Shown piece after piece: positions 35,340 through 47,589 of a stretch of DNA of 64,000 bases. Positions within the stretch are counted from its first letter, which is position 1. The number at the start of each line of letters is the position of its first letter. The position numbers and the translations under genes were made by a program. The notes under the pieces are model-generated. The model was not told the DNA's origin and made no database searches. It saw nothing but the letters and a program-made list of their open reading frames with translations. The stretch is from Heterocephalus glaber (lineage: Eukaryota > Chordata > Mammalia > Rodentia > Bathyergidae), in NCBI RefSeq assembly GCF_000247695.1, contig NW_004624734.1, positions 10,752,408 through 10,816,407 on the forward strand, given 5' to 3'.

Positions 35340-36740
35340 GAGCATATGGGTACAGGCAAGTAAGAGGGAAGCCTTCACTCCTTTTCTCACTGGCCCTCTC
35401 ATCCTGCATTTGAAGTGCACCCCCTGTGGAGTTCTCACACTGTGCTGCATGCTGACAGGGTGCCATGACAGCTAAGATGGTCACTATAGCTGGCCCACAC
35501 TCAGCCTGGTGCCAGGCACTACTGCCATGCAATGAGTGTTGAATGGAATTAAATGTACAGCCTGGCTCAGGGGATGATGGGCAAAGATGCCAAGGACAGA
35601 CGTTCGGGTCCAGTGAACTTGCAGAAACCCACCTCCACAGTCCTGTCCCTGAGGGCAGACTCTGTGGGACTCTATGCCCTCCATCCACACTGTGCAGCAA
35701 AGGCTTTGTTTTCCTGCCTGGGTGAGACTGGCCCAGGTGTCCATCACCATCCAGGACAGCTCCTCACATACCTCCAGAGGGTGTTAGTCATTGTGTTGCA
35801 TGCCATTGCTCCCCCCAGGGCCCCAGAGACAACCTGTTTCTCTTGGACACAGAGGAGCATGCTTGGGGAAGGGTCTTGGGCCATCTCCTTAGGGGCTGGC
35901 AGAGAAAGGACATTCACAGAATTCCTTCCCTCCAGAGGACCTCAGACAGCAGACAAGATGTCAAGGACTGACCTCCCATTTCCCTCCAGCTTGTCCAAGC
36001 CAGGACAGAGGGGAGTTGGGGACAGCCAGGGCTGGGCCTTGCCCTAGGCAGCCAGAGTCCACAGACTCCAGGGACAGCTGGTGCACTGAGGGGGAGCAAG
36101 CAGTAATGCTTGGGGCCTATGTCAGTGCTGTCTGACTCTCCCTCAAGCTAAAACATTTGCAGAATTCCATCCAGAATTGATTTATGAACTCCACATATTT
36201 CACAGGTCTTTATACATCCCCCAGGAATCAGTGAGGTCAGACAGAACAGACTTTGCATCCGGAATCAGTATGAAATTGGCATCTCCCACAGTTCCCATAG
36301 GAGGGGGCTAATAATTGGAGGGAGATTGATATGAAACAAGGCAAAGACACAAAAAAAAACAGCCTTTGCTTCATTTCTGTTGAGAACAAAGATAAAACAT
36401 ATTTTTTTGTGTCTGAGCTGAATGAGGGGTGGCCATCCTCCGGGACTGTTGTGACCATGATTAAGCATGATGGGACGGAGCTTCCAGGGTGACCAGTAAG
36501 CTCAGAGCCAGCTTAGGAGTGGTCAGAGCATTCTGTGCTCATCTTCTGGTGCATGGTCCATAACTGTGGTAAATACACATTTGTAATTATTTAACATCTC
36601 TCTGCCTAGCAGGAAGTTTCTGGTTTGTTCTCTGTTGTATTTCTAGCACTGGCTAAGTATTCATCAAGTGAATGGAAAAGCTACAATATGGTTACTTGTA
36701 TGTTTAGAAAGAGAAATGGATTGTGTCCCAGATGCAGCTA
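35340..36740. other. Intron 4 stretch, nothing recognised
   Basis: Open frames on both strands here have no recognisable features. Confidence 0.4.
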
Positions 36741-36754
36741 TCCACATGGGTTAA

Positions 36755-36880
36755 CTTATTACCATTAGTGGAATGCATCCATTCTTTATTATTTATCCAT
36801 CAAGGTCTATACTGGGCACAAAGAATTAGTCAGATACCACCACTGCCCTGTGGAGTTCATGATCTCCTGGTAAGGGTGGG
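36755..36880 (-). repeat. Probable L2 fragment
   Basis: GTCTATACTGGGCACAAAG and CACTGCCCTGTGGAGTTCATG match the L2 pattern in reverse. Confidence 0.5.
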
Positions 36881-37039
36881 GTGGGTTGGTAGGAATTGTG
36901 GAGCCCAGTGCCCAAATAAAGAACTTTAGCTCAATGAAATGGGTCTGCAAAAAGAATAGGTATGAGGTGCTTGATTAGCCCGGGCTAGAGTGGTCACAGG
37001 CATTTTCCAGAAGGACAGGTGTTTCCCACCTGCATCCCT

Positions 37040-37440
37040 TTGATTAAACAGATATCCACTGAGCATTCTCTGTGTCAGACTCTGCCAAGTACTAAGGATG
37101 AAGAAGACACAGTCCCTGCCCTAGGGATCTCCCAGCTGAGTGGATGTGAGGTGGGTGGAGAGGGGCATGTGCACAGAATGGATTCGAATCTTGCCCAGAG
37201 CTGGAGTGTGAGATGGAAGTGATGAGAGCTTTGTGTTCCAGGTGCTGTTGAGTGCTCAGCACAAGTGTGAATCCTGCTCTGGGGGTGGACATGCTAGCCT
37301 TTAAGTGAATCTTTGCAGGACTAAGTAGGATTTTCATGGTAGAGATGGCGGGGGAGCATTCTGGATGGAGAACAGTGTGAGCAAAGGAAGGAGGGCAAGA
37401 AAGTTCATGGCATGTTGAGGAAAATTGATGAGGTCCAGCC
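37040..37440 (-). repeat. L2 fragments
   Basis: CAGACTCTGCCAAGTACTAAGG and CACAGTCCCTGCCCTAGGG are followed by GAGCATTCTGGATGGAGAAC and TGTGAGCAAAGGAAGGAGG. The order and spacing fit an L2 3' region. Confidence 0.6.
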
Positions 37441-37926
37441 TTGACTGTGAGCCTATTGGTCACCTGGCCATGTATGATAGGTACCCAACCTGCCTGCAGT
37501 TTGGGCACAGGTTGGGCGTGGGCAGGCATGGAATGAGAGGCGAGACTCAAAAGGTTGGCTGGGGCTAGACTGTGGGGTCCTTGAGTGCCATGTAATTGGC
37601 TTGGGCTTTATTCTACAAACACTGGCTTTTGATGGGGGCCTATAGGGATGTTTACATCTGTTTGATGGAGATTTCTGATTTACAGGCTCAGCTGTTGGGG
37701 ATCTTGGTCTAATCTCTAATCGTAGCATTGCAGCAAGTTCATGGGGTAGGGTGGCTCCAATCCCTTCTGGGGCTCTATATGTCCACCCATATGAGAGAAG
37801 CTGAACCACAGTCTCTAAGACTTCCTCCAGCCCTGACCACTCTGCATGTCCAGGTGCTTATGACAACCAGGGAAAGAGTGGTTGCTGGAGACAGGTAGCT
37901 TTTGGAGATAGAATCTTTTCACTTGG

Positions 37927-38325
37927 GTCAGTTACTTTCTCTCGTTGCTGAGACAAAATACTTGACACCTAAAGTTATCAGCAGGAAAGGTTTATTTGAC
38001 TCACAGTTTTTAGGGGTTTCAGTCCATAGTCAGCTGGCTCCAAGGCAAGGTGGCATGGCAGACAGGGATCACAGGAGAAACAGTTCATGGTGGGCAAAAG
38101 GTAGCAAGGGACAAGACAAGCCTCTTTCTGTCTCTTATATTGTATCTAGGCTGCTGGAATTAGGGTGGTACCAAAACAATCAGTGACAGATTTAGTAACC
38201 ACCCACTCTTAATCCTAGCATTGTACCGTGCATTGATCACACACTCTAGATTCAAGCACCTCTGAAAAAGCCCCACCTGTGACTGCATGAGGGTTTGGGG
38301 GGACACCTAGACCCAAGCCATAGCA
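37927..38325 (-). repeat. MaLR solo LTR
   Basis: On the minus strand it starts near TGCTATGGCTTGGGTCTAGG and carries AGTCAAATAAACCTTTCCTGC. The 3' boundary is slightly truncated (GTAACTGA). Same family as the 9.6 kb element. Confidence 0.85.
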
Positions 38326-38589
38326 GATCCTCATTCTTTGCGAGGTAGTTGGAATACCAGTGACCAATACAGACTCTCAGATTGACAGTTTGGGGATAGG
38401 ACCTCTGATTCTGTTGTCCTGTGTTAACTTTCCTGTTCTAAGCAGTTTTTCAGACTAAAGTAAGCCACAGCATAAAAGATTATATGTATTTTTTGGAGAT
38501 ATTTTTACTTTTTTGTTTTTCTATTCTAGAGCTCCAGAGTCATGGAACCTCTCATAGAAGAGGTGGCAAGATTTTAAACTTTAGTTTAT

Positions 38590-38815
38590 TAGTGCATGTG
38601 TATACTACATAATGTTTGCAGTCCTTGTGTGGAGTTGGTGCATGTACACACCACATCTTAAATTCTTTTTCATACCCTTTCCCTCCCTTGCCTCCCCACT
38701 CCACCCATCTCTCGATCCCCCCTCTTTTTTGGGTACATGTTTGCAGCACATATTATTTATAATCCTTGTGTGGAGTTGGCACATGTACGTAACATATCCC
38801 AAATTCTTTACCTTT
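38590..38815. repeat. Two diverged direct repeats about 140 bp apart
   Basis: TCCTTGTGTGGAGTTGGTGC followed by ATGTACACACCACATC near 38622 recurs as TCCTTGTGTGGAGTTGGCAC with ATGTACGTAACATATC near 38763. Both copies continue into AAATTCTTT. Confidence 0.8.
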
Positions 38816-38947
38816 AAAGTGGGGTCATGATGTAGGTTTCAGCTTCTTTACCTGGAGTCTGGTTCCACAAAATTCTACTGTACTCACTAAAGGGACCTGC
38901 TGAGCTTAATCCTCTCTGTAAGCTTTCAACTGTTTTGTCTATGTTTT

Positions 38948-39033
38948 TTTTGGGGGGGGGGGATGCCAGGGATCGAACTCAAGACCTTGTGCTTGTGAGG
39001 CAGGCGGCGGAACCACTGAATTAAATCCCTCCC
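38948..39033 (-). repeat. ID-type SINE
   Basis: The reverse complement has GGATTTAATTCAGTGG, CTCACAAGCACAAGG and GAGTTCGATCCC, with a C-run and A tail. TTTTGTCTATGTTT upstream and TCTTGTCTATTTTT downstream look like a decayed target duplication. Confidence 0.88.
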
Positions 39034-39454
39034 TTCTTGTCTATTTTTGATCTTGATAAATAGTTGCAAATTAAACAAATTTGTCTGCTAGCCTTATCTC
39101 CTTCCAACGATACAAAAGGTAGACTAGGAGGCCCTGGTAATTTTGCAGGCAAACAAGCCTCAAGTGGGTTAACAAGATAGAAAGTCGTTAAAACAACAGG
39201 AGATAGTGGGACTTGGCCTTGGCTTTTGGAGGAGGAAGACTTGCCAGGATCACATTCCAGGGCCACCTACTGACCAAGTAGAAGAGGATGTGGGGTTCCA
39301 AATCAAGCCCCAAGAGCCACACGAACACTAATAGGGTCTCGTCAACAAGAGCCCTGAGAGCAGACGAGGAGGGAGAAGCTGGGACAGTCCAGCCTCCTCT
39401 GTAAGCCTGGGACCCAGCCTGCAGTGTGGGAGGTGCTCAGGGTGAGGGGAGCCC

Positions 39455-39870
39455 GAACTGTGTTTTTATTTGCTAGGACTGCTACAAACTGGGTGGCTGC
39501 AAGGACAGAAATGTATTGTTTCCCAGTTCTAAAGGCTACAAGTCCAAGATCGAGGCATTGGCAGGGCTGTTTCCTCCTGGGAGCCGCAAAGGAAAGATCT
39601 GTTGCAGGTCTCTCTCCTTGCCTTGTGCCGGCTGGCTGTCTTCTTCCTTGTCTTGTCTTCTCTTCATCTTCCCTCTCCATGTGTGTGCCCGCATTTCCTC
39701 TTCCAAGAGGGAACCAGTTGTATCGGACTAGGACCCCCTCTAATCGCCCCATTTTAGCTTAGTTCGCTGTTTGAAGGGGTATCTTTAAATGCAGTCACAT
39801 TCTGAGATCCTGGGGCTCAGGACTTCAGTACATGAATTTTGGAAGCACATGATTCTCCCTGTAACACAGA
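39455..39870 (-). repeat. Old mammalian LTR-like repeat
   Basis: TTTGCTAGGACTGCTACAAACTG, GTTTCCCAGTTCTAAAGGC, AAATGCAGTCACATTCTGAG and ACTTCAGTACATGAATTTTGG fit a common old LTR-like family in reverse. The closing TGTAACACA may be its 5' end. The overlapping open frames are not genes. Confidence 0.7.
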
Positions 39871-39934
39871 ACACAGCCATTTTCCTCTAGCAGGTATATT
39901 CTCAGCTCAGAAGGGCCATTGAGAACAGTGTTGC

Positions 39935-40240
39935 TCTTTCTTATCCTTAGCCCATATGTGATCGATCTCTTGTAGGAGGCCTTCTTAGATCTTTACTGTC
40001 CCCATCCAAAGTTCGCTGGAACCTACTCTCACATGGAGTGTCCAAAATGCTTTGCTGATACCTCTACTGGGGCATTTATCACCATGTCCTTTAAACTTAG
40101 AAATGCATCTGTGTTCTGTACTCACCAGAGCCTCACTTCTTGTCTATCTTTGTGTCTCTCTCCTGTCCCTTGCCTCCTGTCTCACACAGAGAGTGATCGG
40201 TAATGTTTGCTGGGTTGTTGAAGGATCTGCTATCCAAGAA
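39935..40240 (-). repeat. Probable L2 3' fragment
   Basis: CTTTACTGTCCCCATCCAAAG, GGGGCATTTATCACCATGTCC and CACACAGAGAGTGATCGG follow the L2 pattern in reverse. Confidence 0.45.
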
Positions 40241-40578
40241 AGTTGAGTAATAAGTACTGGGTAAACAGGAAGTTGAGGCAGTTAGAAAATAGCAACAGCA
40301 ACAAGGCTTTCCTTGGATTCTTTGCACTCAACCACAGAGCCTAGCTACTGAATTTGTAAAGAAAAGAAGCTCTTTAAGCTCTTTCCATCCTTTTACCTTC
40401 CTTTGACCATAGCGGGTCAGCAGAAGAATCTGCAGACCGGGTGTTCAGCATTCTTAAACCCCCAGAATTCAAAGAGAAAGACTCTTTGGGCCAGTTTTGA
40501 AGAAATTCTTCAATCATTTCTTAAATAATGGCATTCTGTTGGCCCAGCTCTGTGACTGCTCCTCCCTCTACCCCCAAC

Positions 40579-40634
40579 GCGGAGACTTTCTGTCGCGCGC
40601 CCCGCCCCACCCCCACCCCCACCCCCCCCCCCCA
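40579..40634. other. CpG-containing poly-C tract
   Basis: CGCGGAGACTTTCTGTCGCGCG is followed by CCCGCCCCACCCCCACC and a long C run. Several G runs on the minus strand could fold as a quadruplex. Confidence 0.8.
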
Positions 40635-40649
40635 TTTCTTGGCTGAACG

Positions 40650-41400
40650 TCCAGGTCTGCTGAAGAGAACAAAAGCAGTCTCAGCAGAGCTCGGGCTCCT
40701 TCCCACGAATCCAGAGCCACACACTCCAGAAAGCCTGACTCTGCAGAACCAGCTGGTCTTTGGCAGGCTGATTTTTTAAAAATGCTCCTAACTTACAACA
40801 CTTTGTTCCAGAATGTTGCACGGAGGATGGAACTTGTGCTGTCACCTAAGGCAGGTCCCCCATCTTGTTAAGGGAAGACTCAGTGAGCATTTGCTCTGAA
40901 GCCACCCACCTTGCCTCCACCTTTACGTTAGACCTGAGCTTCTACCTGGCACATGATAGGGTGTCTGGGTACAGTCTCTTCAGCTCTTGGGATGGTTGGC
41001 AGGGGCTTCAGATACCTGTGTCCTTGGGCAAGCTGCTTCTACTCATGCCAGGGTTCTTAAAAGACATCTGTCATGCACTGTCTGGGCTTGACATGACCAA
41101 AGTTAGGAAGGACAACTTCATTTTCTTTTTAAACTCAGCGAAAATGGTCTATTTGAAGGTGGAGAAAAGGGGGGGAGAGAAAGACATTAGGGAGCATTCA
41201 AAAGCCAAATCAGAAAGGACAACTTCAGACTGTGGCATTTTGCAGAGATTTCTAGGAACACAGAGCACGTTTCTCCATACTGACTTTTAAAAATGAAACA
41301 TGTTCACTAATTACCACAAGTGCTTTGGCTTTAGATGAAGTGAAAGCATTAGAATTTTAGTCCAATAGAGCTGTAGGAAATTTGATTTGATTTGGTGTAC
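40650..41400. other. Intron 4 stretch, nothing recognised
   Basis: The 141-codon open frame at 40865-41290 shows no recognisable protein feature. Confidence 0.4.
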
Positions 41401-41414
41401 TGGTGATCGGGACT

Positions 41415-41960
41415 GTTTGGTTACAAGTGACAGAAACCTAGCTCAAAGTGGATTAAGCAAAGCAACAACAGATCAAAGAAATGGCACATGTAATTTATTC
41501 TTTTTCATAGCCAAAAAGCCCAGAAGTAAAACTAGCTCCAGACAAGGCAGGATCCAGGGACTTAAGCAGTGTTACTTAGTCTTGAGTTTTTCTTTTTCAG
41601 CCACCCATCTCCAATACTGAGGCTTCTTCCTCTTCAGAACAGGCTGTCTCAGTGGTGGCTCCTAGAAGCTCAGGGTTTTGTGTGATCACTTTAGCAACCC
41701 AGTGAAGCTGTCTCAACCCCAGAGCACCAGAAAGAGTACATGGTCAGGCTTCGGTAGCCATGCCCATCCCTGAGTTCATCACTATGACCAACAAACTAAG
41801 GGGCTTTGATTCAACAACTCTGTGTCACAAGTCCACCCCTGGAGGCAGCAGTGGATCTAAAGCTACCTGGAACTTATGGACTGCAAGTACCAGAAAGTGA
41901 TTCCTCAAAGTAAATTGGGGTGCTCTTACCAAATGAGGAACATTTGGATGCCGGGTGAGA
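41415..41960 (-). repeat. Old mammalian interspersed repeat of about 540 bp, class uncertain
   Basis: TTACAAGTGACAGAAACCTAG, GCCATGCCCATCCCTGAG, TCACTATGACCAACAAAC and CCTCAAAGTAAATTGGGGTG are landmarks, in order, of a common old mammalian repeat that I recall but cannot name. Confidence 0.6.
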
Positions 41961-42081
41961 AAGAGCTTTACCTGGGATCCTGGATTACACATAGAAACAA
42001 AAAAAACAAGAGTGCCAGAAGTTTGTTCTGAGCCATCAGGGATAGATAACAAAGGATGCATTCGCCAGCTGACTTAGCCAT

Positions 42082-42083
<2 letters not shown>

Positions 42084-42125
<42 letters not shown>
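42084..42125. repeat. (CA)n microsatellite
   Basis: About 21 CA units. Confidence 0.95.
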
Positions 42126-42128
<3 letters not shown>

Positions 42129-42381
42129 TGTAAAGAAGGAAGGGACCTGGAGCCATCCTCTGTGCTCAGGTAGGCAGGTAATCACCTGCCACTCAAAGAC
42201 AACTAACTCTCCCTTCCATTAAAATAATCTGGAAGATGATACTATGAATCCTCTTCATAGAAATATCAGGCTGTTACCACGCTTTGAATCAAGGAAAAAT
42301 ACCTAGTACCTATCAGAGACCCCTCACAGTGGGTTCCGATCTCCTGCTCAGTGCTATGATGCAAGATTAAAAGAAAAACTC

Positions 42382-42460
42382 AAAGGCCTGGGATTTAGCT
42401 CAGTGGTTCCACCATCTGCCTTGCAAGAGCAAGGTCCCAAGTTCGATCCCTGGTACAAAA
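42382..42460 (+). repeat. ID-type SINE with 13-bp target-site duplication
   Basis: It carries CCTGGGATTTAGCTCAGTGG, GCCTTGCAAGAGCAAGG and GTTCGATCCCTGGTAC with an A tail. AAAAGAAAAACTC is repeated at 42369-42381 and 42461-42473. Confidence 0.93.
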
Positions 42461-42473
42461 AAAAGAAAAACTC

Positions 42474-43200
42474 CAAGACAAAATTAAAGAGACAGAGAAA
42501 TGGAGAGCCAGGATGACCAATTCTTATGCAAGCAAGGGTTAATGAGCAATGGCCCTGAACACCCAGAGCTGTTGATATATATTGGTGACATCATAGTTAG
42601 ATTGAGGTAAAGGGGCTATGTGAGTGGATGTGTAGTTGCTATGAACACATTACTGGTACAGACAAGGCTTATAAAGGAAAATATAAAGCATTCTTGAATT
42701 AGGTACAGAACAGACAAAATATAGGTTATCGTTAATAATTAAGCTTGTCTTTTTGGTAAAGAAGGTTTTATCTCTGGGAATGGAATTTGAGTATGAGTCA
42801 CTCTGACCTCGGCAAGTAGGCTTCAGCTAAACTCACTCCATAAACAAGCCAATTGCAGGGTTAACTCTTTACAGCCTGCGCTGCTTATAGCCTGCGTTGG
42901 GCATAATCAATAGGGTGGTCTCCCATAAGTACCTGGCTTAAATTCTTTTGTGCTGCTGTCTCTGTCTTTCTCCTGCCCTTAGGAAAATTTTAAAAATAAA
43001 ATACCCAGACTGGTAGGATATTACCACATGCAACCATCATCCTCATCACACCCCACATCAAAGCTCCTCATTTGTTTTAATGTGTAACTGACCTCATTTT
43101 GTTTTAATATGGTGACACCTCTGGCTGTGTGATCTCGATGTCTCTGCTTACATATGCAGAGCTGTTGGTCCTTCTTTGCCTTCTAACCCTTTTGTTATAG
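42474..43200. other. Intron 4 stretch, nothing recognised
   Basis: No clear repeat or ORF. Confidence 0.4.
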
Positions 43201-43204
43201 TAAA

Positions 43205-43345
43205 TTTTGAGAATGGCTTTGTTTTATTTTAACCTGTAAAATGGGGATAATGCCCATCTCATAGATTTTTCTGTAATGATTAGAGGTGAGAATGTGGAAG
43301 CTAGAATGTCAAAGCATGTTACAGTAGCTGGTGTTCAATAAGCAA
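43205..43345 (+). repeat. MIR SINE fragment
   Basis: AACCTGTAAAATGGGGATAATG, ATGCCCATCTCATAGATTTT and GGTGTTCAATAAGCAAAATG match the MIR 3' half. Confidence 0.75.
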
Positions 43346-43659
43346 AATGCATAGTTGTATGTGGCCACAAATTTCCTGAGCAAAGTTTTATTAGGATACT
43401 TCTGTCCTTGGGGGGAAAAGTCCTGCTGGTCCTTTACAAAGTACAAGATAGCCTCTAAGAAACTTTGAACTGGATGATGGCCCAGGATTATGCCCTGGCC
43501 CATGACTGCAAAAAAAAATCTTAAGCAACTGAATAATGCTTTTCTGGAAATGGAGCAGGATCATGCTAGATGCTCAGTACTGAGGTATCAAAAATAGACT
43601 AAAGTCTTCCCTGTTAATGTTGAAGGTAGAAGCAACCACTGAAAGATCTCAGGGACAGG

Positions 43660-43795
43660 GACAGGGTATGTGGGCCTGACCTCAGCTCTGCTCCTCACTA
43701 GCTGTGTGATCTTGGATCTCAATTTCCTTTTTCTTAAAGTGGGGATAACAATTCCTACCCTGTCTGTCTTACAGAATAAATAGTGATGTAGTGCA
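43660..43795 (+). repeat. MIR SINE fragment
   Basis: CTCCTCACTAGCTGTGTGATC, TTGGATCTCAATTTCC and AAAGTGGGGATAACAATTCC are the MIR core in forward orientation. Confidence 0.8.
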
Positions 43796-46004
43796 GTCTT
43801 CAGTTCCTAGAAAACCTACAGAAATAGATGTTTCCAGAACATTTTCAAACATTGCTCCATTGTATTTATCAGAGTATGTTGTAGCTATGTCATCAGTCTC
43901 TCTCAGTAAAATCAGTAAACCATTCATTAAAAGGACTTCCACAATGTTTGATATATACACAAATTGGATGTAACTTACACATAAGCCAGAAGGAAGCCTA
44001 TCAACTGTGGATGCATGAGAAGCCAGCCCCGACCTAAGGACCTGTGCTGGTGTATCAATGTATACTTCTCCACATTTGCACCCTCCAGCCCTCTCAAGGT
44101 CTTCTGAGACTTGCTTATCTCTTTCAACATCATAGTTCTAAGATTTCCATCTATGGTGTTGAATGTGGCTATAGTTTATTTTTTTTGCTTTTGTATACTT
44201 TTCCACTGGGAGACGAGACTCTACCACAAGTTATTGATTCATTCCTTTGGCAGAAGAGATTTGGCTTGTTTTCAAGTTTGTTTGTTTGTCTGTTGTTGTT
44301 GTTGTTGTTGTTTTACTACAGCAGAGAATAAATGATGCTACCTATATTCTGGGTGCCATACTGCTGGGCTGTATGGTATGGTAATTTCAACTTTACAAAA
44401 TAATTCTTTACTGTCTCACAAAAGAGTTATACCAGTTTACACAGTAATCAGCAGAACATGAGGATTTATTTTGACCCACAGTTTCACCAGCACTTGGCAT
44501 TGACAAACCTTAATTTCTGCCAGTCTGATGATTGTAAAACATTTCCCTGGCTTATGTCCTTAATAGCACTTCCCAGGTTACAAATGAAGTTAGTCATCTT
44601 TTAAGAAAGTTATTGGCAATTTGTTTCCCCCTTCACGAAATTAACTTTCGTCCATTTTTTCTTTCAATTACATGCTGTGATTTAAATGAGTTCTTTATAC
44701 ATTTAGATTCTAATCCTTTAAAAATTATATAGGTTGTCAGTATCTTCTCCCAATCTGTCTTATCTTTTCAGTATCTTTAATGACATTTTTAAGCAACAGA
44801 AATTCCCGATTTCGATGCAGTTGAGTTTACAAATATTTCCTTTTTGTAGTTAGTGTCTTTGTGTTAGCTTGTTTGAGAAATTCTTTCTTACTCTTAGATC
44901 ATGAATATATTTTCTTCTCTTGTCTCTTACAAATGTTAAGACTTTGGCTTTCTATGAAAACTGAATGACTTGGAGTTTGTGTAAGTGGTGGGGTGACAGG
45001 TTCGGCCTCACTTCTCTTCATATGGGTAATCTCATTTCCCCAACGCCTCTGGATGAATAGCCCCTCCTCTCCCCACTGCTCTGTGATGCCCCTAATTTTG
45101 CCTGTCTAGTGTCCAGACCTGTTTTCTGTCTTGCTTTTCTATTTTCTACCATTGCCAATTTGTGCACCTGTTTCGGTCAGTGTTGATTTTCATAGCTTTA
45201 CCATCAGTCTTGTTATCTGATAAGTCATGTTTTGCTATCTTCTTTAGGAGTGTCTTGGCTATTCTTGGGCTAAGTACCTTAAAAACCCTGTTGAGATTTT
45301 GGCTATAATTGCATTGAGTTTTTAGTTTTAGATAAGTTTGGGTCGAAGTGACATTTTTATTTTATTGACTCTTTATATCCTTAAATGTTAAATATCTTCC
45401 CTTTTTAAGGCCTTATTTAATATCTTTAATAAGATTTTATAATTTTTAGCCAAATAATTCTTACACATCTCTATCTGGTCTCATTCCTAGAAATCTTACA
45501 TTTTTTTGTTGGTTTATTAATGGTGTATTTTTAAAACTCCACTATCCTCTTTGTTGCTAATTTATAAAAATGCAGTTTAGTTTTGAATATTGATCTTACA
45601 CCTAAATGGCTTATAAAATTCTCTTATTATTCTTTAAATTCTCTTATTATTTTCTATACTTTGTAGAATCTCTTGGGTTGTTCTAATAGTTACAGTACCT
45701 ACGAATAATGAGTTTTGTATCCTCTATTTTTATTTGGATGTATTAACTGTACAAATTAACTGGTCTTGACATGACATTTCCACATATGTACAGATTGTAT
45801 ATTGATCACGTTCACCATTCCTGCTACCCTCTTCTTTTCTAATTCTTATGCTTTTTATTTTTCACATATTTTGTACTGGCTGGGATCTTTAAGTTAATGT
45901 TAAATATAGGTGGTGACAATGGATATCATTGTTTTTGTTTTCCTAATTGCAAAATGATTGTGCCTAACGTTTCATCATTAAGAATAAGTTTTGCTCAGTG
46001 AGCA

Positions 46005-46085
46005 TCCCCTTCCCTCTCCCTCCCTCCCTTTCTTCCTCCCTCTCTCCTTTCCTTCCCTCCTTCTTTCCTTCCTTCCTTCCTTTTT
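46005..46085. repeat. Pyrimidine-rich (CCTT/CCCT)n tract
   Basis: About 80 bases of CCCT/TTCC repeats next to the SINE tail. Confidence 0.9.
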
Positions 46086-46290
46086 TCACTTCCTTCCTTG
46101 TAGTAGGATTCAATTCAGGACCTTTGCACTGAGCCACATCCCCAGCCTAATTTTAGGTTTTATTATGAGACATGGTTTTGCTAAAGCCTCTAAGTTGTCC
46201 AGGCTGGGCTTGAACTTACTATTCTCCTGCCTTAGCCTCCCAGAGTGCTGGAATTACAGGTGTACACCATAATACTTGGCTAGTTTCCTT
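46086..46290 (-). repeat. B1-dID dimeric SINE inserted in L1
   Basis: In reverse it has an ID part (GGATTCAATTCAGGACC, GCACTGAGCCACATCCCCAGC) and a B1 part (TTGTCCAGGCTGGGCTTG, GTGCTGGAATTACAGGTG). Confidence 0.88.
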
Positions 46291-47248
46291 TTTGTTGCAT
46301 TGTTGTTGTTTTTTAAATTATGAATGGATGTTTTATGTTATCAAGTCCTTTTTCTGCAAGTATTGAGATAATTATATGCTTTTTAAAATCTGCTTATGTT
46401 AGGAATTACATTAACAGATTTTCTTTTTAAACTACCTTAACATTCATTTGTGGAAAAACCAACTTGATCATGATATGCCAGAAAAATCATTTAAAATTTA
46501 CGGCCCAACTTGTCTGGCTAATGTTTTATTTAGGATTGTGTCATCAATATCTAGAAATGGCCTCTCATGTTCTTTTTTAAAATTACTCTTGTTGATTTTG
46601 CTATCATATCAGCTTGATAGAGTGAGATATTATTTCTTTTCTATTCTCTGGAAGGCTAAAATGATCTATTCATGAAAAGTTTATTAGAATTTGCCTGTAT
46701 GATCATTAAGGTTTGATTTTTGGTGTGTGAGGATTTTTAGCATCCAATATAAATTCTTTATAGTTATGGGACTATTTGGACTTTCTATTCTTTGTTATGT
46801 CAGTTTTACAAAGATGTTTTTCTAAGAATTTATCCATTTAAGTCTTTAGTCTTACTTGAATGAACTTTTTCATAGCATTCTTTGTATTATCTTTTTAATC
46901 TCTTCAGCATCTATAGTTCATTGCTATTTTCATGTCTTATGTTTTTGTACTGATCTTCTTAAAACACAAATATTATCAAGTCATTTCTATTTATAACTAT
47001 TTTCAGAGAACCAATTTTTAACTTTATTGACCCCCCTCTATTTCTTTTTCTTTTTATTTTTTAATCCCACTATTTTTGTTCCTATTATCTCATTATTTTT
47101 TGTTATCTTCTAAGTATTGGATTTCTTTGTTCCTTTCTTAATTTCTCAGGCTATGTTCTTAATTCATGAATTATAAGCCTTTCTTATTTTCCAGATCAAC
47201 ATTTAAGAATATGTATATTTTCCTGTTTTTCCTGCAAGTTTGGATATA

Positions 47249-47586
47249 CAGTCATGTGTCTCTTAACAGCAGGAATATTTTCTGAGAAATGTAGTGTTAA
47301 GAAATTTCATACTGTACAAATATCATAGAGCACATGTACACACACCTGGAAGGTAGAGTCTATTCCACACCTGGACTATATGATGTAGCCAATTGCTCCT
47401 AGGCTGTATACCTGTACCAGAGGTTACTGTACTGAACATTGTAGGTAATTGTACCACAATGGCATTTGTATACCTAAACATATTTAAACTCAGAGAGGGT
47501 AAAGTAAAAATATGAAGTAGCAGAAATTTTTCAACTCCATTATAATCTTATATGTGGGTTTATTGTTGATTGAAGTATCATGACTA
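47249..47586 (+). mobile_element. Complete 338-bp non-autonomous DNA transposon, TA-flanked
   Basis: It starts CAGTCATGTGTCTCTTAAC and ends AAGTATCATGACTA, whose ends form short terminal inverted repeats (CAGTCATG / CATGACT). TA lies on both sides (47247-47248 and 47587-47588), the mark of a Tc1/mariner-type insertion. Interior phrases such as CTGGACTATATGATGTAGCC and CCTAGGCTGTATACCTGTACC belong to a common mammalian element whose name I cannot give securely. It has no transposase. Confidence 0.8.
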
Positions 47587-47589
47587 TAC

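Larger units (their letters stand above)
44040..47240 (-). mobile_element. Long antisense L1 fragment (old L1M/HAL1 type)
   Basis: The complement of L1 runs for about 3 kb. GTCTTGGCTATTCTTGGGC (near 45255) leads into ATTGCATTGAGTTTTTAG. GGATATCATTGTTTTTG (near 45921) matches the usual L1 antisense order. Later come TTTATCAAGTC-like and ACCAACTTGATCATGATATGCC parts. A B1-dID at about 46100-46290 has inserted. Every frame is broken. Confidence 0.8.

Noticed and set aside
35092..35700. 202-codon minus-strand open frame
   Set aside because: It crosses the (GGAA)n tract, giving a Ser/Phe/Leu/Pro repeat, and has no family resemblance.
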